64,000 bases of DNA, taken from NCBI RefSeq assembly GCF_949628215.1, contig NC_134277.1, positions 126,157,963 through 126,221,962 of the forward strand, given 5' to 3'. Below, one piece after another: positions 12,801 to 27,800 of the stretch. The DNA comes from Phalacrocorax aristotelis (taxonomy: Eukaryota; Chordata; Aves; Suliformes; Phalacrocoracidae). Under the pieces are notes generated by a model. The model worked only from the letters and a program-made list of their open reading frames with translations. It was not told where the DNA came from and did not search any database. Positions within the stretch are counted from its first letter, which is position 1, and every line of letters starts with the position of its first letter. The translations under genes were made by a program, and so were the position numbers.

Positions 12801-15800
12801 ACTGAATAAACACTAGCTCCTGGATTTAATATCATGGACCCAAATCCTTCTGTTGAATGACAAAAGTACTCCTCTGCTAAAGACTACCAGCACACACAAA
12901 AGTGGTCAGTACGTGTAGGTTTCACTTTCTTTGGTTTGCTATCGCTCCGATTGAAGGGATTTTAATCCTTAAGCATATTGTTAGTTAGTTTGTTTTAAAC
13001 ACATCATTTTTTTGTTAAACAAGAGCAGCATTTTCCTATGTGGTTTTGTAGCACAGAAGAGCAGCACTCTTTTGCCCCAGGTACTATTTTCTCATTTATA
13101 CCTACAGATGTACTCTTAAACATCAGATTTTAACTACCACTGTGACTGAAGATGCTGTAAGTATGTCAAGGCATAAAGGTACCTGTATATGCTGAGAATG
13201 GCTTGTGTATCACTCCTATTACTGGTTTACCATTTACAGCCACGCAAACCATTGTTGTGACATACTGTCGAAGATCCTCTGTGGGCAAAACAAGAAAGTG
13301 AGCAAGTTTACAGACAGATGCCAAGAACAGAAGAAGAAAGCAGACCTGACATTATAGAAATGTTGTTCTTTGAAGACTAGTCTACATTCTCCCTCTTACA
13401 ATTATGTAACTTTGTTGTATCTTGAAGTAACCTTGCAGTTTTCAAAAGATTTTAAAGACTCTCAGTTTCCCAGCAATTTTTCCTGTTCAGTAGATGCTAA
13501 CAGCTGTGTCTTATGCAGCATGTACTTTCATGGAAATCTGTGCCCCTGTATTCTCCCTTCTCTGCCCTACCTCCTATCCTGTATTGGTCAAAGCTCATAA
13601 TTCAAATACCAAAGAACATTCACCAGAAAAGGTGATTGTATAAATGGAATATTTGAAAAAAAATAAAATCCCCACTTTTCTGTTTGTTCTGTAGTACTTA
13701 TCAGCAAGGATTTCAGCTGGATTGCCTTGAACTGCTTATGCGACATCTTAAAATATTTGAAAAAGGGGGAGATTGAACTATGCATGCTTTTTTGCGAGGA
13801 ATACCAAAGTCATTTCAGAGGTAGTATATATAAAAGTAAATGCAACGGTCTGACAACTACAGAGATTTCATTATGCAGTTCATTCAATTAAATCACACTA
13901 GCTTTGATGTAATACGTTTTAACAAGAGATGCCGTCTTAAATACTTACTATTTTGTATCCAGTATAAAAGGCAGACACCAGAATTACATACATGATTTGT
14001 CAACAAGAATCAGCTACCTGTGTATTCTTGCGTAGCATCTAACGGATCGATCCAGACAGTAACACTTTCTGCTGGAACCTCTTTAGGCTGTATTTTTTGT
14101 TTTATGTCTTCAGGAATACTGCGGTCCCAAGAGATTGTCTCCTGATCAGCCGTATCAACACGCTCTTCAGAGTTTATCTATGATAAGATGACAAAAGTAG
14201 TTGCATTAACTTACCAGATACAGTAACTGTGGTGTTCGGGAAAATTACAGGTTTGCTCATAGTTTTTCTTTCCCCCTTCACTTCCAGCTAAAAGTGCACG
14301 AATTAGTCATTTTTTAGCAACTCACAAGCTATTACCGTGATGCAACAAGCAATGGAAAACCACAATCCAGATTTTTAGTGTGAACCACACCACAAGAAAA
14401 GAAACAAAGACAGAAGCAAAGCTGTTTCTTTGGCTGCAGCTCTTCCTACTGAGCATTCTCACAGTACGAATCGCAGGTTTTTTTTAAATCAAAAGTTAAA
14501 TGCAGTTGCTTCAAAGACTATAAGCAGAACATCCACGGGCCCTGATGCAATGCACCCACAAGTGCTGAGGGAGCTGGCAGATGCCACTCTCCATCATCTT
14601 TGAAAGGTCACGGAGGACAGGAGAGGTGCCTGAGGACTGCAGGGTAGCCAATGTCACTCCAGTCTTCAAAAGGGCAAGAAGGACAACCTGGGAAACTATC
14701 AGCCAGTCAGCCCCACCTCCATCCCCAGAAAGGTGATGGAGCTGTTCATTCTGGAAGTCATCTCCAGGCATGTAGAGGAAAAGAAGGTGATCAGAAGTAG
14801 TCAACATAGATTAACCAATAGGAGATCATGCTCGACCAACCTGATAGCCTCCTATGATGGTATACCTGGCTGGGGAGATGAAGGGAGAGCAGCGGATGTT
14901 GTTTACCTTGACTTCAGCAAGGCTTGTCACACTGTCTCCCATAATACCCACATAGACAAGCCAAGGAAGTGTGGGTCAGATGAGTGGGCAGTGAGGTGGA
15001 TTGAGAACTGGCTGAAGGGCAGAGCTCAGAGGGTTGTGATCAACGATGCAGAGTCTGGTTGGAGGCCTGTAACTAGCGGTGTTCCCCAGGGGTCTGTGCT
15101 AGGTCCAGTCCTGTTCATCATATTCATCAATGACCTGGACGAAGGGACAGAGTGTACCCTCAGCAAGTTCGCTGATGATACAAAACTGGGAGGAGTGGCT
15201 GATACGCCAGAAGGCTGTGCTGTCATCCAACGAGACCTGGACAGGCTGGAGAGCTGGGCCGAGGGGAACCTCATGAAATTCAACAAAAGCAAGTTTAAGG
15301 ACCTACACCTGAGGAGGAACAATCCCATGCACCGGTACAGGTTGGGGGACAACCTGCTAGAAAGCAGCTCTGCTAAGACAACCCTGGGAGAGCTGACGGA
15401 CAACAAGCTGACCATGAGCCAGCACTGTTCCCTTGTGGCCAAGAAGGCCAACAGTACCTGGGGTGCATTAAAAGGTGTGTGGCCAGCAGGTCAAGGGAGG
15501 TTATCCTCCCCCTCTACTCTGCCCTGGTGAGGCCACATGTGAAGGACTGTGTCCAGTTCTGGGCACCCCAGTTCAAGAAGGATGGGGCCAGACTCTTTTC
15601 AGTGGTGCCCAACAACAGGACAAGGGGCAATGGGCACAAGCTGGAACACAGGAGTTTCCACCTGAATATGAGGAGAAACTTCTTTCCTTGAGAGTGACAG
15701 AGCAGTGGCACAGGCTGCCGAGGGAGGTTGTGGAGTCTCCTTCCCTGGAGACCTTCAAAACCCACCTGGACACATTCCTGTGCCCCCTGCTCTAGGTGTG

Positions 15801-18800
15801 CCTGCTCAAGCAGGGGGGTTGGACAAGATGATCTCCAGAGGTCCCTTCCAACCCCTGCCATTCTGTGATTCTGTGAATATTTGACTTTGGAGAATCATGC
15901 AGTATACAGATATATATAATAGGTGTCTAATATCCCATTTATACAGATCAGTAGATGCAGACTGAAATGTACAGATATTTTACCAACAAATATTTTGCAG
16001 ACTATGGTATGGTATGACTTGGGGGAGTAGGAATCCTAGTATATACTCCTGCTTCTGGAACTGAGGTACAACTAGCAATTTAAGCAGCTCAACTGGATGT
16101 AACCATTACACAACTGTCAGATTAATGTTATTTTATAAACAGGTAAATAACATTCCCTATCTTTAGGTTAGGTTTGGCTAAGGACCTAAGGCAGCTCATG
16201 AAGAACATTTATAAACAGCAAAGGTAACATTTAAGCCTATTGTCACTTGCTGCCTAGCCTAATGAATATTATTCTGGACCAGAGGGCATTTCAGTATGCT
16301 GAACAGTTTGGTCCAGTAGCAGAGCACACAGTCCCAGTCTGTTGAATGGATGAATATTCTGCAAAACCAATACAATGTTATGGTGTCTGCAGTAGCAAGG
16401 TATTTTTGGATCACAACAGATGCAGTTATCACAAAACACTGTATGTACCGATTTCTCATGTTACAAAACATCACATAACCTGGCAGGAAGAACTACTGGG
16501 GAAATATGGATCAACCTGCCTTAACCCATCCATACCAGCTTACTACCACTCCAAACATGATTTATGGAACTGTAATGCACATGGACGTAAGTAGTGCTAA
16601 CAGGAATTTAGACAAGTTCATCCCATTTACTTTTAGCACCTCAGTCACATTAGGAGAGTAGTATTTCTACGCTCCTTCTACTGCCGGGGGAAAAAAAAAA
16701 AAAAGGAAATAATTGCTACTGTGCCTTTCAAGCTTCAGCCTGTGTGAACCCTTCAGAAATGCACTGTGTTGCTAATTACTCAGTAGAACAATGACGCTTA
16801 TGGCATCAATGCATCAGTTGTTATATGTCTGAAGAGGAGTGTAACCAATCTGGACTTTTAGGACATTTCAGAATATTAGGAACACAAGCTTTGTTTATTC
16901 TTGCTAACTTTAAAGGTGGCTTCCTCTAATATAATTCTAAAGGGATGCCAAACTGACAGATGTCCAGTCAAGGCAAAACAGAAGGCGCACATGAGATACA
17001 ATGTGTCTACAACCTAGAAGCACTACCTTCCCTTTACTTGCTACACATGGAGATGAGACTGCTAGTTCAGATATCTGACTGCTAGAGCAAATAAAACCCC
17101 TCTGAATAGAACTACTTGTTATTACAGCTGTTGCAGGCAAGTGGCATTGAAAGACAATGAAAATAAAAAGACTACAGTTGAATGGTACAGACTTGGTATC
17201 ACCAGGATTTTTACATAGTTCATATAATGACAAGAAAAGACATCACATACCTCAACTGTAACATTATTAGCAAAGGGTTAAGGGCCATCTTCTCCAAGAA
17301 ATTTCAAAGAAAGCAAGCATACAGAACTGCAACAACTCCAGCCATACATCATAGCCATCTTCTCACATAAAACCGACATTTGAAGCACTGTATGTCAAAC
17401 ACAGAGTCCTTGAAGTTGCTGTGATATTTACAAATTAAACATCTGTCATTGTACAATAAACTCCATGATTGTGTTTTCCCCTAGGGAAGATAGTCCTGCA
17501 AAGTCAAGATGACTAGTCCCACAGACTTGGCAGCCTCAACACAGCCCCTGGGCAGTTTTAAGTTCCACTACAGCAAGTTACGCAGCACCACAAAAAAAAA
17601 AACAAACCCACCCAACAAACCACATTTCCTCAACAGAAGGAAGAGGCCTCCAGAAAGTAAAAGGGCTGGAGCCAATCCTCAAAAGGAAGAATATCTTGTT
17701 AAACCTGTTGTTACACTATGCTAAATTTAAAAGACTGAAACTATCTGAAAGGTATTCTTTTCAGATAAAGACTTCCTACTGGTTCAAATTTTGTAGCAGT
17801 GGCCATGATGCTGCAGCATTTATAATGCTTGTGAGGAAACTCTCCCAACAGCTGTGATTAGTCTGCCATAAAAAAAAAAAAAGGGGGAAAAAAGGTAATA
17901 GTGATGAGGTTGCAGAGCCATCCAGAGGGGAAAAAAACAAACCAAACAAAAACTAACCAACAACAGGAAAAAAAAAATCAACTGGGTCACTAGTTCTTCC
18001 ATTCATATGACCATTTACTGTGTAGCCTTGGCTGAATACTCCACAAGTCAGAGTTCAAGTAGAAATTCACAGCCATTCCACCACATGCAGTTATCATATT
18101 TCTTTACTGTTAGGAAGCTACATTCTAGGTTTTGCAAGACATAGTTGCCTGAGAGAGAATCACCAACCCTTAATGCTGGGAACTACTCCCCCCCCCCCTT
18201 TTTTTTTAAATGCATGAGAATATACCCAGAAAACATGCCTTTTTATTGATACGATTAGTACTCCATTCCTACTTGTCATTCTCATTTCCTGGAAGCTTCC
18301 AGAGGCCTTACATTTCAAGCTTTTCTGCAGTGATATAGGTATATAGTTGACTGAATTCCCAAGTCTTCACTCAGAAATTAGGAGCAGCTATGGTAGAAAG
18401 ACAATCACAACACCAAATGTTTCAGCTTGTTCCAGCAAGACAGTCTGAGTCAATGAAACTGCTACGTTAGTGTAAATAATTATAAAGTTTGCATGCTTGC
18501 TACCATATACGTAACTTTGCCTACTTGTCAGATTTAGATAGCAACCCGTCATACAAGAACTTGAGACAGCAAGCAGAAGACAGAAATAAACAGCTATTTG
18601 GGGTTAGCCACCTAGTAGTTGTAAAAGCCCATCTCAGGAAGTTCTGTAAGCTGCCCACCAACACTGAACTTAACTACATTTCAGCAATCTTCCTGAGTTA
18701 TGCCTGTGGGAAAAGTCCTCCTCACAAAGAACTGCATCAAACATGGAGATTTAATAAAATATATGTAAATCAGTGAACAGACTACTGCTGAAAGGTCAAC

Positions 18801-21800
18801 AAAAAAAATTACTTTATAAACAAGGCAGTCTGGCTGCATCTTGCAAGCGCAGAGCTTCCTCAAAGTGAGTCTGTGAGATGGAGGAATCCCATAATGGATG
18901 AGGGATGCTGCTCGTGGGAGGCAGCAGCAGAAGTCAAATGGCAACGCTGGGATCAACCCACAGTGTGCCTTCTGAAACACACACGTGTTCCCAGCCTTCA
19001 GTAACCCGCTGCACAGAAAACACTCTCCTCCGGCATGTTGGTGATTGGAATTTAGATCTGCTCAGGGACACAGAAAGCAACTCAGCAGTATACTACAAAC
19101 ACATGTGGATAAATGCAGTGCTCTGAACAAACAGCCAACAGTCCTCACCACAAAAAGACTTCAGGGAACCTCACAGTGACTCGTTGTTCTGCGTTGGGCT
19201 AACCCCTATCAGCACTTCATGATGTCTATGTGGCAACTTAGAACCCAACAAACTAGCTGAACACTAGATAGTTCTCTGTGGCAAGGTGATCATTCAGGTT
19301 TTTTCCTGGTTTGAAAGAGTAGGACACAGTTGTAGTTTTGCCTTTGAATTCACCCATTAAAGATAAATTAAACTGAAAAAATATATGCTACAGAAATTTA
19401 TTAGAAATTTCTGTTCAAATACATATTTTTAAAATAAACTTCAGTACATGAAAATGCAATGCTTGGAAAGTGTTTGGTTGCACATGAATTTTATTTAAAT
19501 TTTTACTCCCCCTGCTCCCACACATCCTTATCCATCCCAAATACTCATTTTGTATTTTAATATGCAAATAATCCAATAGCTTCAGGAAAGATGAGGTAGC
19601 ACAGCTCTTTATTCCTGAGAATGTCAATATCCCCATCTGATAATTAAGTCCTCTGCAATCCAAATCTCAGTGCCGTTTTATTAGAATAGAAAACAAAACA
19701 AGAACGCCACAAATACTATCTTACCTATACCATAAAGAAGAAATACTATTTAAGCTATTCATGGTAAAACCAATACAACAAAACAAAAAAGACCCACAGT
19801 TTAGGTAACAACAACAGATAATATTCACTACTCAGAAGATTATTCCATGTAATACATTTCAAGAAAAGAGATTGGAACAGGTTGCCCAGAGAGGTGGTAG
19901 ATGCCCCATCCAGGGAAATATTCAAGGCCAGGTTGCATGGGGCTCTGAGCAATCTGATCTAGGTGAAGATGTCCCTGCTCATTGCAGGCGGTTTGGGCTA
20001 GATGACCTTTAAAGGTCCCTTCCAACCCAAACATTTCTACAAATTCAATGGATAATTCTATTGATTTGAATGGGACCATAAAAATTAAAAGCCTGGAGCC
20101 CCAGACAAAATATCATGCAAAGGGGAATGTCAGTAAAATATTAATAGATGTTTTACTTTGTTCTTCTGTCTTGTTAAGGCACTAACTCTGCATGACATAC
20201 ACAGCCACTTAACCAGTGATTCTGCAACGTAAGCATTATGCATGCCCAGGATTCAAACTTAACTTTGCCATTTGCCCAAGTGACCCACCCAGTGGATGAG
20301 GGAAACGCTGTGGATGTTGTCTACCCAGACTTTAGCAAAGCCTTTGACACTGTCTCCCAAAGCATCCTCCCAGAGAGGCAGGAGGCTCATGGCTGAGACA
20401 GGTGTACTCTTTGCTGGGTAAAAAACTGGCTGGATGGCCGAGCCCAGAGAGTTGTGGTGAACAGAGCTAAATCCAGCTGGCAGCCGATTACACACAGGGT
20501 TTCCCAGAGTTCAGTTTTGGGGCCAGTTCTGTTTAATATCTTTATCAATGATCTAAATGAGGGGATCAAATGCACCCTCAGTAAGTTTGCAGATGACACC
20601 AGGAGTGTTGATCTGCTCGAGGGTAGGAAGGTTCTGCAGAGAGATCTGGACAGGCTGGATCAATGGGCCAAGGTCAACTGTACAAGGTTTAACAAGGCTA
20701 ATCGTCAGGTCCTGCGCTTGGGTCACAACCCCATGCAATGCTACAGGCTTGGGGAAGAGTGGCTGGAAAGTTACCTGGAGGAAAAGGTCCTGAGGGTTTT
20801 GGTAGACAGCCAGCTGAACATGAGCCAGCAGTGTGCCCAGGTGGCCAAGGCAGCCAACAGCATCCTGGCTTGTATCAGGAATAGTGAGGCCAGCAGGAGC
20901 AGGGAAGTGATCGTGCCCCTGTACTCAGCACTGGTGAGGCCACACCTTGAACACTGTGTTCAGCTTTGTCCCATTCACTAAAAGAAGGACATTGAGGTGC
21001 TGGAGCGTGTCCAGAGAAAGGCAACAAAGCTGGTGAAGGGTCTAGAGAACAAGTCTTATGAGGAGTGACTGAGGGGAGACCTGGGGTTGTTTAGTCTGGA
21101 GAAGAGGAGGCTGAGGGGAGATCTTATCACTCTCTACAACTACCTGAAAGGAGGTTGTAGCGAGGTGGGTGTTGGTCTCTTCTCTCAAGTAAAGAGTGAT
21201 AGTACAAGAGGAAATGGCCTCGAGTTGCATCGGGGAGGTTTAGGTTGGAAAAATTTCTTTACTGAGGGAGTGGTCAGTCATTGGAAGAGGCTGCCCAGAG
21301 AGGTGGGGGAGTCACCATCCCTGGAGGTGTTCAAAAAACATGTAAAATGGCACTTCAGGACATGTTTTAGGAGGTATGGTTATAGTGGGTTGATGCTTGG
21401 ACTTAATGATCTTAGAGGTCTTTTCCAACCATAATGATTCCATGATTTGTATTCCTGTGACAGAAGATGAAGGAAAGGAGCAGAGGGACAGAAGTAAATA
21501 AGTAAATTCCAACATTTACAAAGAATAAACCAACAATGATTCTGATACCTTCTTACTGGCTGACTGAGAGGTGTCCCCTATGGACAGTGGAAGATGCTAT
21601 CAGCACTATATGTACCCTCTGGCCCGAAGTCCAGAGAAACCAGTAAGAGGATGCCCACAGCTAAGCACCTTGAAAGGCATATTGAATTACCAGCTGGCTA
21701 CACAGGACCATACTTTATTTGCTGTTATTTGATTGTGCTCCAGAGATGTTACAACTCAGGAGAGAGCAGTTCAACGAGCAGCCTTTGGGCTTTCCCCTGC

Positions 21801-24800
21801 TTACAGGCCAAACCTCACACCCCACCCCTCCAACCACTGCCATCACACTGCTCCGAAGAGTGACGTGCCCTTATGCCCACTACACTACAAGTCACTACAC
21901 TACAAGTTTTACCTCCATTTGCTCAGCTTCTCTCTGGTTTTTCCCTCAAATGTATCAGAGGTGAAAGCTGTCTCATCTTCTCACAGCATCTGTACATACA
22001 CAAATTCTGTGAAGGAATCAGATGCCAAAACCTCTGAACATGAACATCCACTCGACAAGTCAGGATGTACAAATATGCACAACAGGAGAGCACTCTCCAG
22101 GAGAGCAAGAAATGGTCAAAGCACCTATTTCCAACAACCAAGGAAAGTATCTATCTTACCCTTGGTCGTGAAACAGGGCTCCAAAATCTGCTACAGGAGG
22201 AAGGACTCACATTCACACCAAGACTTTGTTCACCTGCAGCCAGGGCCACTCATGATGCCTCCCTTCCAACTTTTGAATTTGGGGGCAGCAAGTAGCAGTT
22301 TTCACCATGAACAAAAGCTGCTTCCTGAAAGCTTATGTTACTTGACCCTGAAAAGAATGCAATCTCAGAAATCAGAATATCACTTCCCTGTTTAAGTTTC
22401 AAATGCCTTTCAGCTTTAAACAATTTGAATAGTAGCCTTGCCAGCAGAGTCAAAAATTCTGGTTTTATCCAACACGCTGACATTTTTCAAGCCAGCTGCT
22501 CCCTTTTGAAAGGGTTCTTTTCCTCCTTAGATTACCACAACATATTAGAGAGCAAAAAATGAGCTTTTACAAGTGATCTTCATGCCTTTCAAAAAGGTTC
22601 CTTTTGCTAGGGTCTAATTTAGAAAGAGTTACAGAAGATTTTGTTACAAAAGGATGGAGAGGACCTTGCTGAATCATGTGGTCCTCTATATAAATAGCTT
22701 GTTATAAGGTAATAAATTATAATAAATATATAAAATATAGTTGTATACAAATGTGTAAGGTATAAAATTAATATATAAAATAATAAAAGGTATAAAAACC
22801 ACTGGTCACATGTTGTCATTCATTTGAAGTGAAAACAACACTTCTATAATAATGCCACAACACAGGTAAAGGAGGCATTCATTTTTCAAGGCACGGAAGT
22901 CCAGACAGACAGAAGCTCTCCTCTACCATCAGCTACATCTTCATTTATTTTTAAGGACAACAAGAAGTCACTTCATGCAGGAACAAGATGACAGGATGTG
23001 CAAAGAATACGGACAAGCCTAAATGTCAAAAAGCTTGATTAGCACTTATGAAACCTCGTTATATGGCTTTGATCATTAAGCCAGCAGGAAGCAGCGTGAA
23101 ACAAACAGGTTTTCACAAACGGTAAAGAGGTATCAGATGACAACTCTGCTTCTACTGACTTATGATAATACAAGATGGTGAAAACAACAACAATGCAACA
23201 GAGGGAATCAGCACAGATCACAGAATTCACACAGTTTACACTAGTAATCTGTTGAAACAGCCAGAATTTAAAACCAGTAAAAGTAATAAAGACATTAGCT
23301 CACAAATTGTTGCAGTAGATGGCAAACTTCTCCATTACAGCTCTGTACAGATGCAAGTCTCGCAGAGAGAAAGGGATGACTAGCTTGGCACGAGAGTTGC
23401 AACACTATTCATTTTAAGAAAACAGCCAAATAAGGCCAGATTAGAAGTCTACCAATACAATAAATAACACTAAGAAAATTTGCGCTGTTTGTGAGTGGCT
23501 ACACTACTAAGAAATTAAAATCTTCAGATGCTCAGCTGACAGATTAAACACCCCCGGTATACACACAAGCCAAATGAACTACTTGCAATTACATCTGAAA
23601 AGATAATCACAGAACTCATTACCATGAAGTTACAGGCTTTAATTTCATTTTAGGTAGAGAGCCAGCGTAAGTCATCTAGCATCAGTTAAAAACCATGTTA
23701 AGAGACACATCTCCAGACAACACCTATTAATGATATTTCAATTAGCATTCACGCTTCTTGCTTTACTTAGAAACCTGTTGGCAGTTGCTAAAATCATCTG
23801 GGTCAGAACAATTTTGTTAAAAACCCTAAGACCTGAGGAAGCAATTCTCCCAACATGAAGAGACAAACAAATTACTAAACTTATGCAGCAAAGCACTGAA
23901 ATCCTTCTGAAGTTTAAGTAGCGTTTTGTATTTTAAACCTCCTTCTTTAACGTATCTACCTTTCCCATGGAATCAGTATCAAATGCAGAGCTTGCCACCT
24001 CAGATGAAATTCCAGGTTTTTTAAGCATGATAGTTGGCACTGTGGTCAGAAGCTTGTAAACAGCAGGTTTAAACCTAGAAAGTACTTCAAATAGCTTGAT
24101 GCAAAAAGGAGCAGAGACATTAATCTTCAGAAAATGGAATTTAGAAGAAAATAGCATTAAAACTGACATGTTCTTAACTTTCCATTTCAAACACTGATGC
24201 CCGATTCCAGCATTATCATGCACAAACTTGAAATGAAGTATTTATCATCTGCCTTAACTGGGAAAGAGATAGAAGAACGTTTGGATTCAGGGCAGTGGCA
24301 AGACTAATAAGAGGATGCTTGAAGAAAAAGACTGGAACAGAGGAAGACTTCGTTTCCATCACAGTCACAATAAAAAATTTAAAAAAAAGAGGGAAGAAGA
24401 AACACAGGATATTTCTCTATTTGGTATTTACACTAGAAAACAAGACCTATAGCTGGTGCAACTATAGAACATAAATTAATGCACTGGTCAAAAATAAGCC
24501 CAAACAGCTGAAAATGAGAGTATAGGGCATAATTCATTCTGACAAATAAGACTGAAGTCTGCATCCTGTAAAAATAACACTAGTACAGTACAGAAGCAAA
24601 ATAGCAGAATTGTGTGAGTCACTTTAAATTGGCTTTTTCATAGTCAGAGGACAGAGGGACTTTGGCCAAAGTGCTAGTTTAAGGAACACATCTTTCTCTG
24701 TCAATCACTCCTGCCTTTGTGAGCAAGTAGGGCTGCTCCTTCAGATGTGCTGACACAGGCTGTTGTTAGGGCCATAATGTGAAGTGAACCAGGGTATTCT

Positions 24801-27800
24801 TAAATTATCTTTAATTTACGTTTTTACCTTGGATACATTCAGATATCAGGTTCCTGACACTGACCCCTGGACAAGCGGTGTTAGAAAAAGGAAAGACCTG
24901 AATGAATGGCGCTAAGAGAGAAACTCTTTTACCAAGTAATGCTGCTGAAGCCCCGGTATCACAAGATCATCTCTTCAAACAGAGAAGCTCTTTTGGGCAG
25001 AACATACCACTGTTTCTGGCCAGTCCCTAACCAGATTTGGAAACCCTGCTCCCCCAGTCCCATCTCCACCCAGCAGCAGGGCTGGCTCAAGCATCTCCTT
25101 AACCCCCTTCACCTGACTCCCATCCCAGTCCTTCTTATCACACCACCACTGTGCTAGCACAAAGAATAAATGGGGTTGCACGGAGAACCAAGCAGGAAAA
25201 CAGTGAAGTAACCCACAAAAGATAAATAAAAAAAATGAAAAGGAGCAGCAGGGGTGATTATAGCTGGATCAGAGCTTTAACTTGTTCTCAGCATGACAAA
25301 CAAACAGATGGACAAACAAAGAGTGCAGGAGCAGTAAAACACTGCCTGTAACTGCAGTTGAGGAATTTATCAAGAGAAACCACTGCATACATTTTAGCAC
25401 AAAATGTGTTTTAAAAATCAGCTGCACAAACTTACTTCATAGAAGATGTGTGCAAATATTCATTGCTTGATGTTGAATGTGATCAGACAACACTGGGTAG
25501 TATCAGAGTTAGAAACAACTGAGTTGCCCCTTCCTCACCTATCTTTCTCACGCCTATTTCTGAGGGATATAGCAATAATACTCAACACCATTCAAACTAC
25601 TACACAGTGCTAAAACAGAACTGATCTGCTCCTCTTTGGTCTTACCTAACCTAGCTGTGAGAAGTCTTGAACTGATGCAAATGCATCTATTTATATCAAA
25701 TAGAGCAGGTGATGTAAGCAGTGGAGTTACTCTTCCTCTGTACAGACAATACCTTTACTTAAATTGAAAGACAGAAGCAAAACATTTTGGGTTTTTTTCC
25801 CTCTCTTCCTCCTCTCAGATTTTGAAAGCTTTTTTATAAATCACAACTGTCAGGATTGAAAGACTCTTTCCAGATTTATTTCAGCTTCCGCAAGTGGGTA
25901 ACCTAACTCTTGCATCTTCTCTTAATAATCACACCTTAAGAGATCTGCTTCAGACAGACCGTTTGCATGGTCCCCCTTATTTTGTCCAGCAACACAATAC
26001 AGGGAATCCAGGGGCTGCTCACTGACTTAAATTTATTTCAGGCAAATGACTTCTCTCCCTGTTTATATTTAAACATTGGGAAGCCATAGCTATTCTTAGA
26101 GGATATTTAATGGATTATTTCCTTTACATTATAGGCATATTTTGGCACCCAGCTTTTGTGCCGGTTTGTTTTTTTTTCCTGGCTGCAGCATTTGGCACCA
26201 ATTTAAATGTTGAGGTACCCCTACTAGGCTTAAAGACTCTACAATGTGAGTAAATCAGCATTCTGCATACATTTACTCTTAGAATTGTTGTTTGACATCT
26301 TTTGGTAGCAGGATCCTCTCTATCAAGAAAAGAGAGGTTTTATTTGACCTCAGCCATGTTTTTTTATTGTGGAGCATCCCTCTGTACACAGGGATAAGAC
26401 TAGAGGTATAAAGTGTGATGCTTCTTACAAGATGCAGACTTGTACTGCCTCACATGAAAGGTGTCTCAGGAAATCCTCTGTAATCCTCATATTCACACTG
26501 AAACTGCAGCAGGTCTGTTCTATGAAACAGTAGCAGTTTTTGATGTGTTGTGCTGAAGGTACACAGAAGGATTTGCAGATCAACAGGAGACCTTGTCTTC
26601 ACACCTGAGAACCGTATAGTGCCACATGTATATAGTAAAACAAAGTTTCAGTTTGGTTTGGACAAATGTGTATGATACACCTTCATGACAGTATAGACTA
26701 AGAGATGGCATGTCTTAACAGTATATACAGCTTAGTGGATATTTTTTAAACACCACATGAGATAAACTGTTTTTATCCAGACCATATACTCAGAATACTA
26801 AGTATCCCAGAGCTGATCTGTCAGATTGAATAACTGTAGATCTGCTGAAAGATTTGTCAGACAGACTCTTCCCAGTCATCCCCAATGTTCAAGCTCATTC
26901 TAAAGGGGAGTGGGAGAGGGAAAAAAAGAAAAGGAAAAAAATTACATATGCCTGATTTTTTCTCCAGTTCCACAGGTGTCCACACATATTTTTGTCTTCA
27001 CAATGTGTTTGAGAACACATCTGCACTTCAGAAAGTACCATCTATTTTTAAAGACTAGCAGCACAAATCAACTGTAACGAAAATAAAAAGGAATACTGAA
27101 GTTTTTTTACAAGTAGACATTTGAAGTTAACACCCTCTGAGAGGAAGATGCACATGTCAGACTTCCACTGCTATGAATCCCCGGCACTGGAGCATGGTTT
27201 ATGCACGTGACCACAGGCATGGAGCAGGCCATACAGTTCACTAAGCTCTTCAAGCCCAAACTGAACCCCCAGCCTTCTCCAGATGCACAGACAACTCCTA
27301 TATCTAAACTAATAAAGTCCCTCCATCCATGGAAGGGGAGAGAGCGTAAAGGTTTCAGGCAGCGATACAGGTATGCTGTAACGCCAAGCTCCCCAAGGCC
27401 ACTGAATAGCAAAAAAGAACTAGGGACAATACTTTTTCTTCCTTTAATGTAGGGCCTGCGAAGGTAGCTTGCCATTGACTGACAATCCAGCAACCTTAAC
27501 AAATATTATGAGGGTTATATTCTGAGGAAGATTAATCACATACCAAGCTTTCTTCTGATATGTAAGAATTCAGTGTTTCCTTTAGATTTCATATTCAGTG
27601 GGCTCCCTAAGACACTTTAAAAAAAAAAAAAAAAAACACAACACCCCCCCACCTACTCTGAGGAACTTCTGTAACAGCCACTGAAAATTCATTGAGTAAT
27701 AACTAACCTTAACCAAAAAATAAACTTAACTACAATACTTTGTCTCTCAACCTGCCCAGGAAAAAGAATGCAATCATCACCTTTGAAATCCAACTTTCTC

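Noticed and set aside
15026..15451. Minus-strand 141-codon frame
   Set aside because: Shadow of the CR1 reverse-transcriptase frame on the other strand.
27107..27502. Minus-strand 131-codon frame in intron 1
   Set aside because: No family resemblance, and no splice or promoter support.
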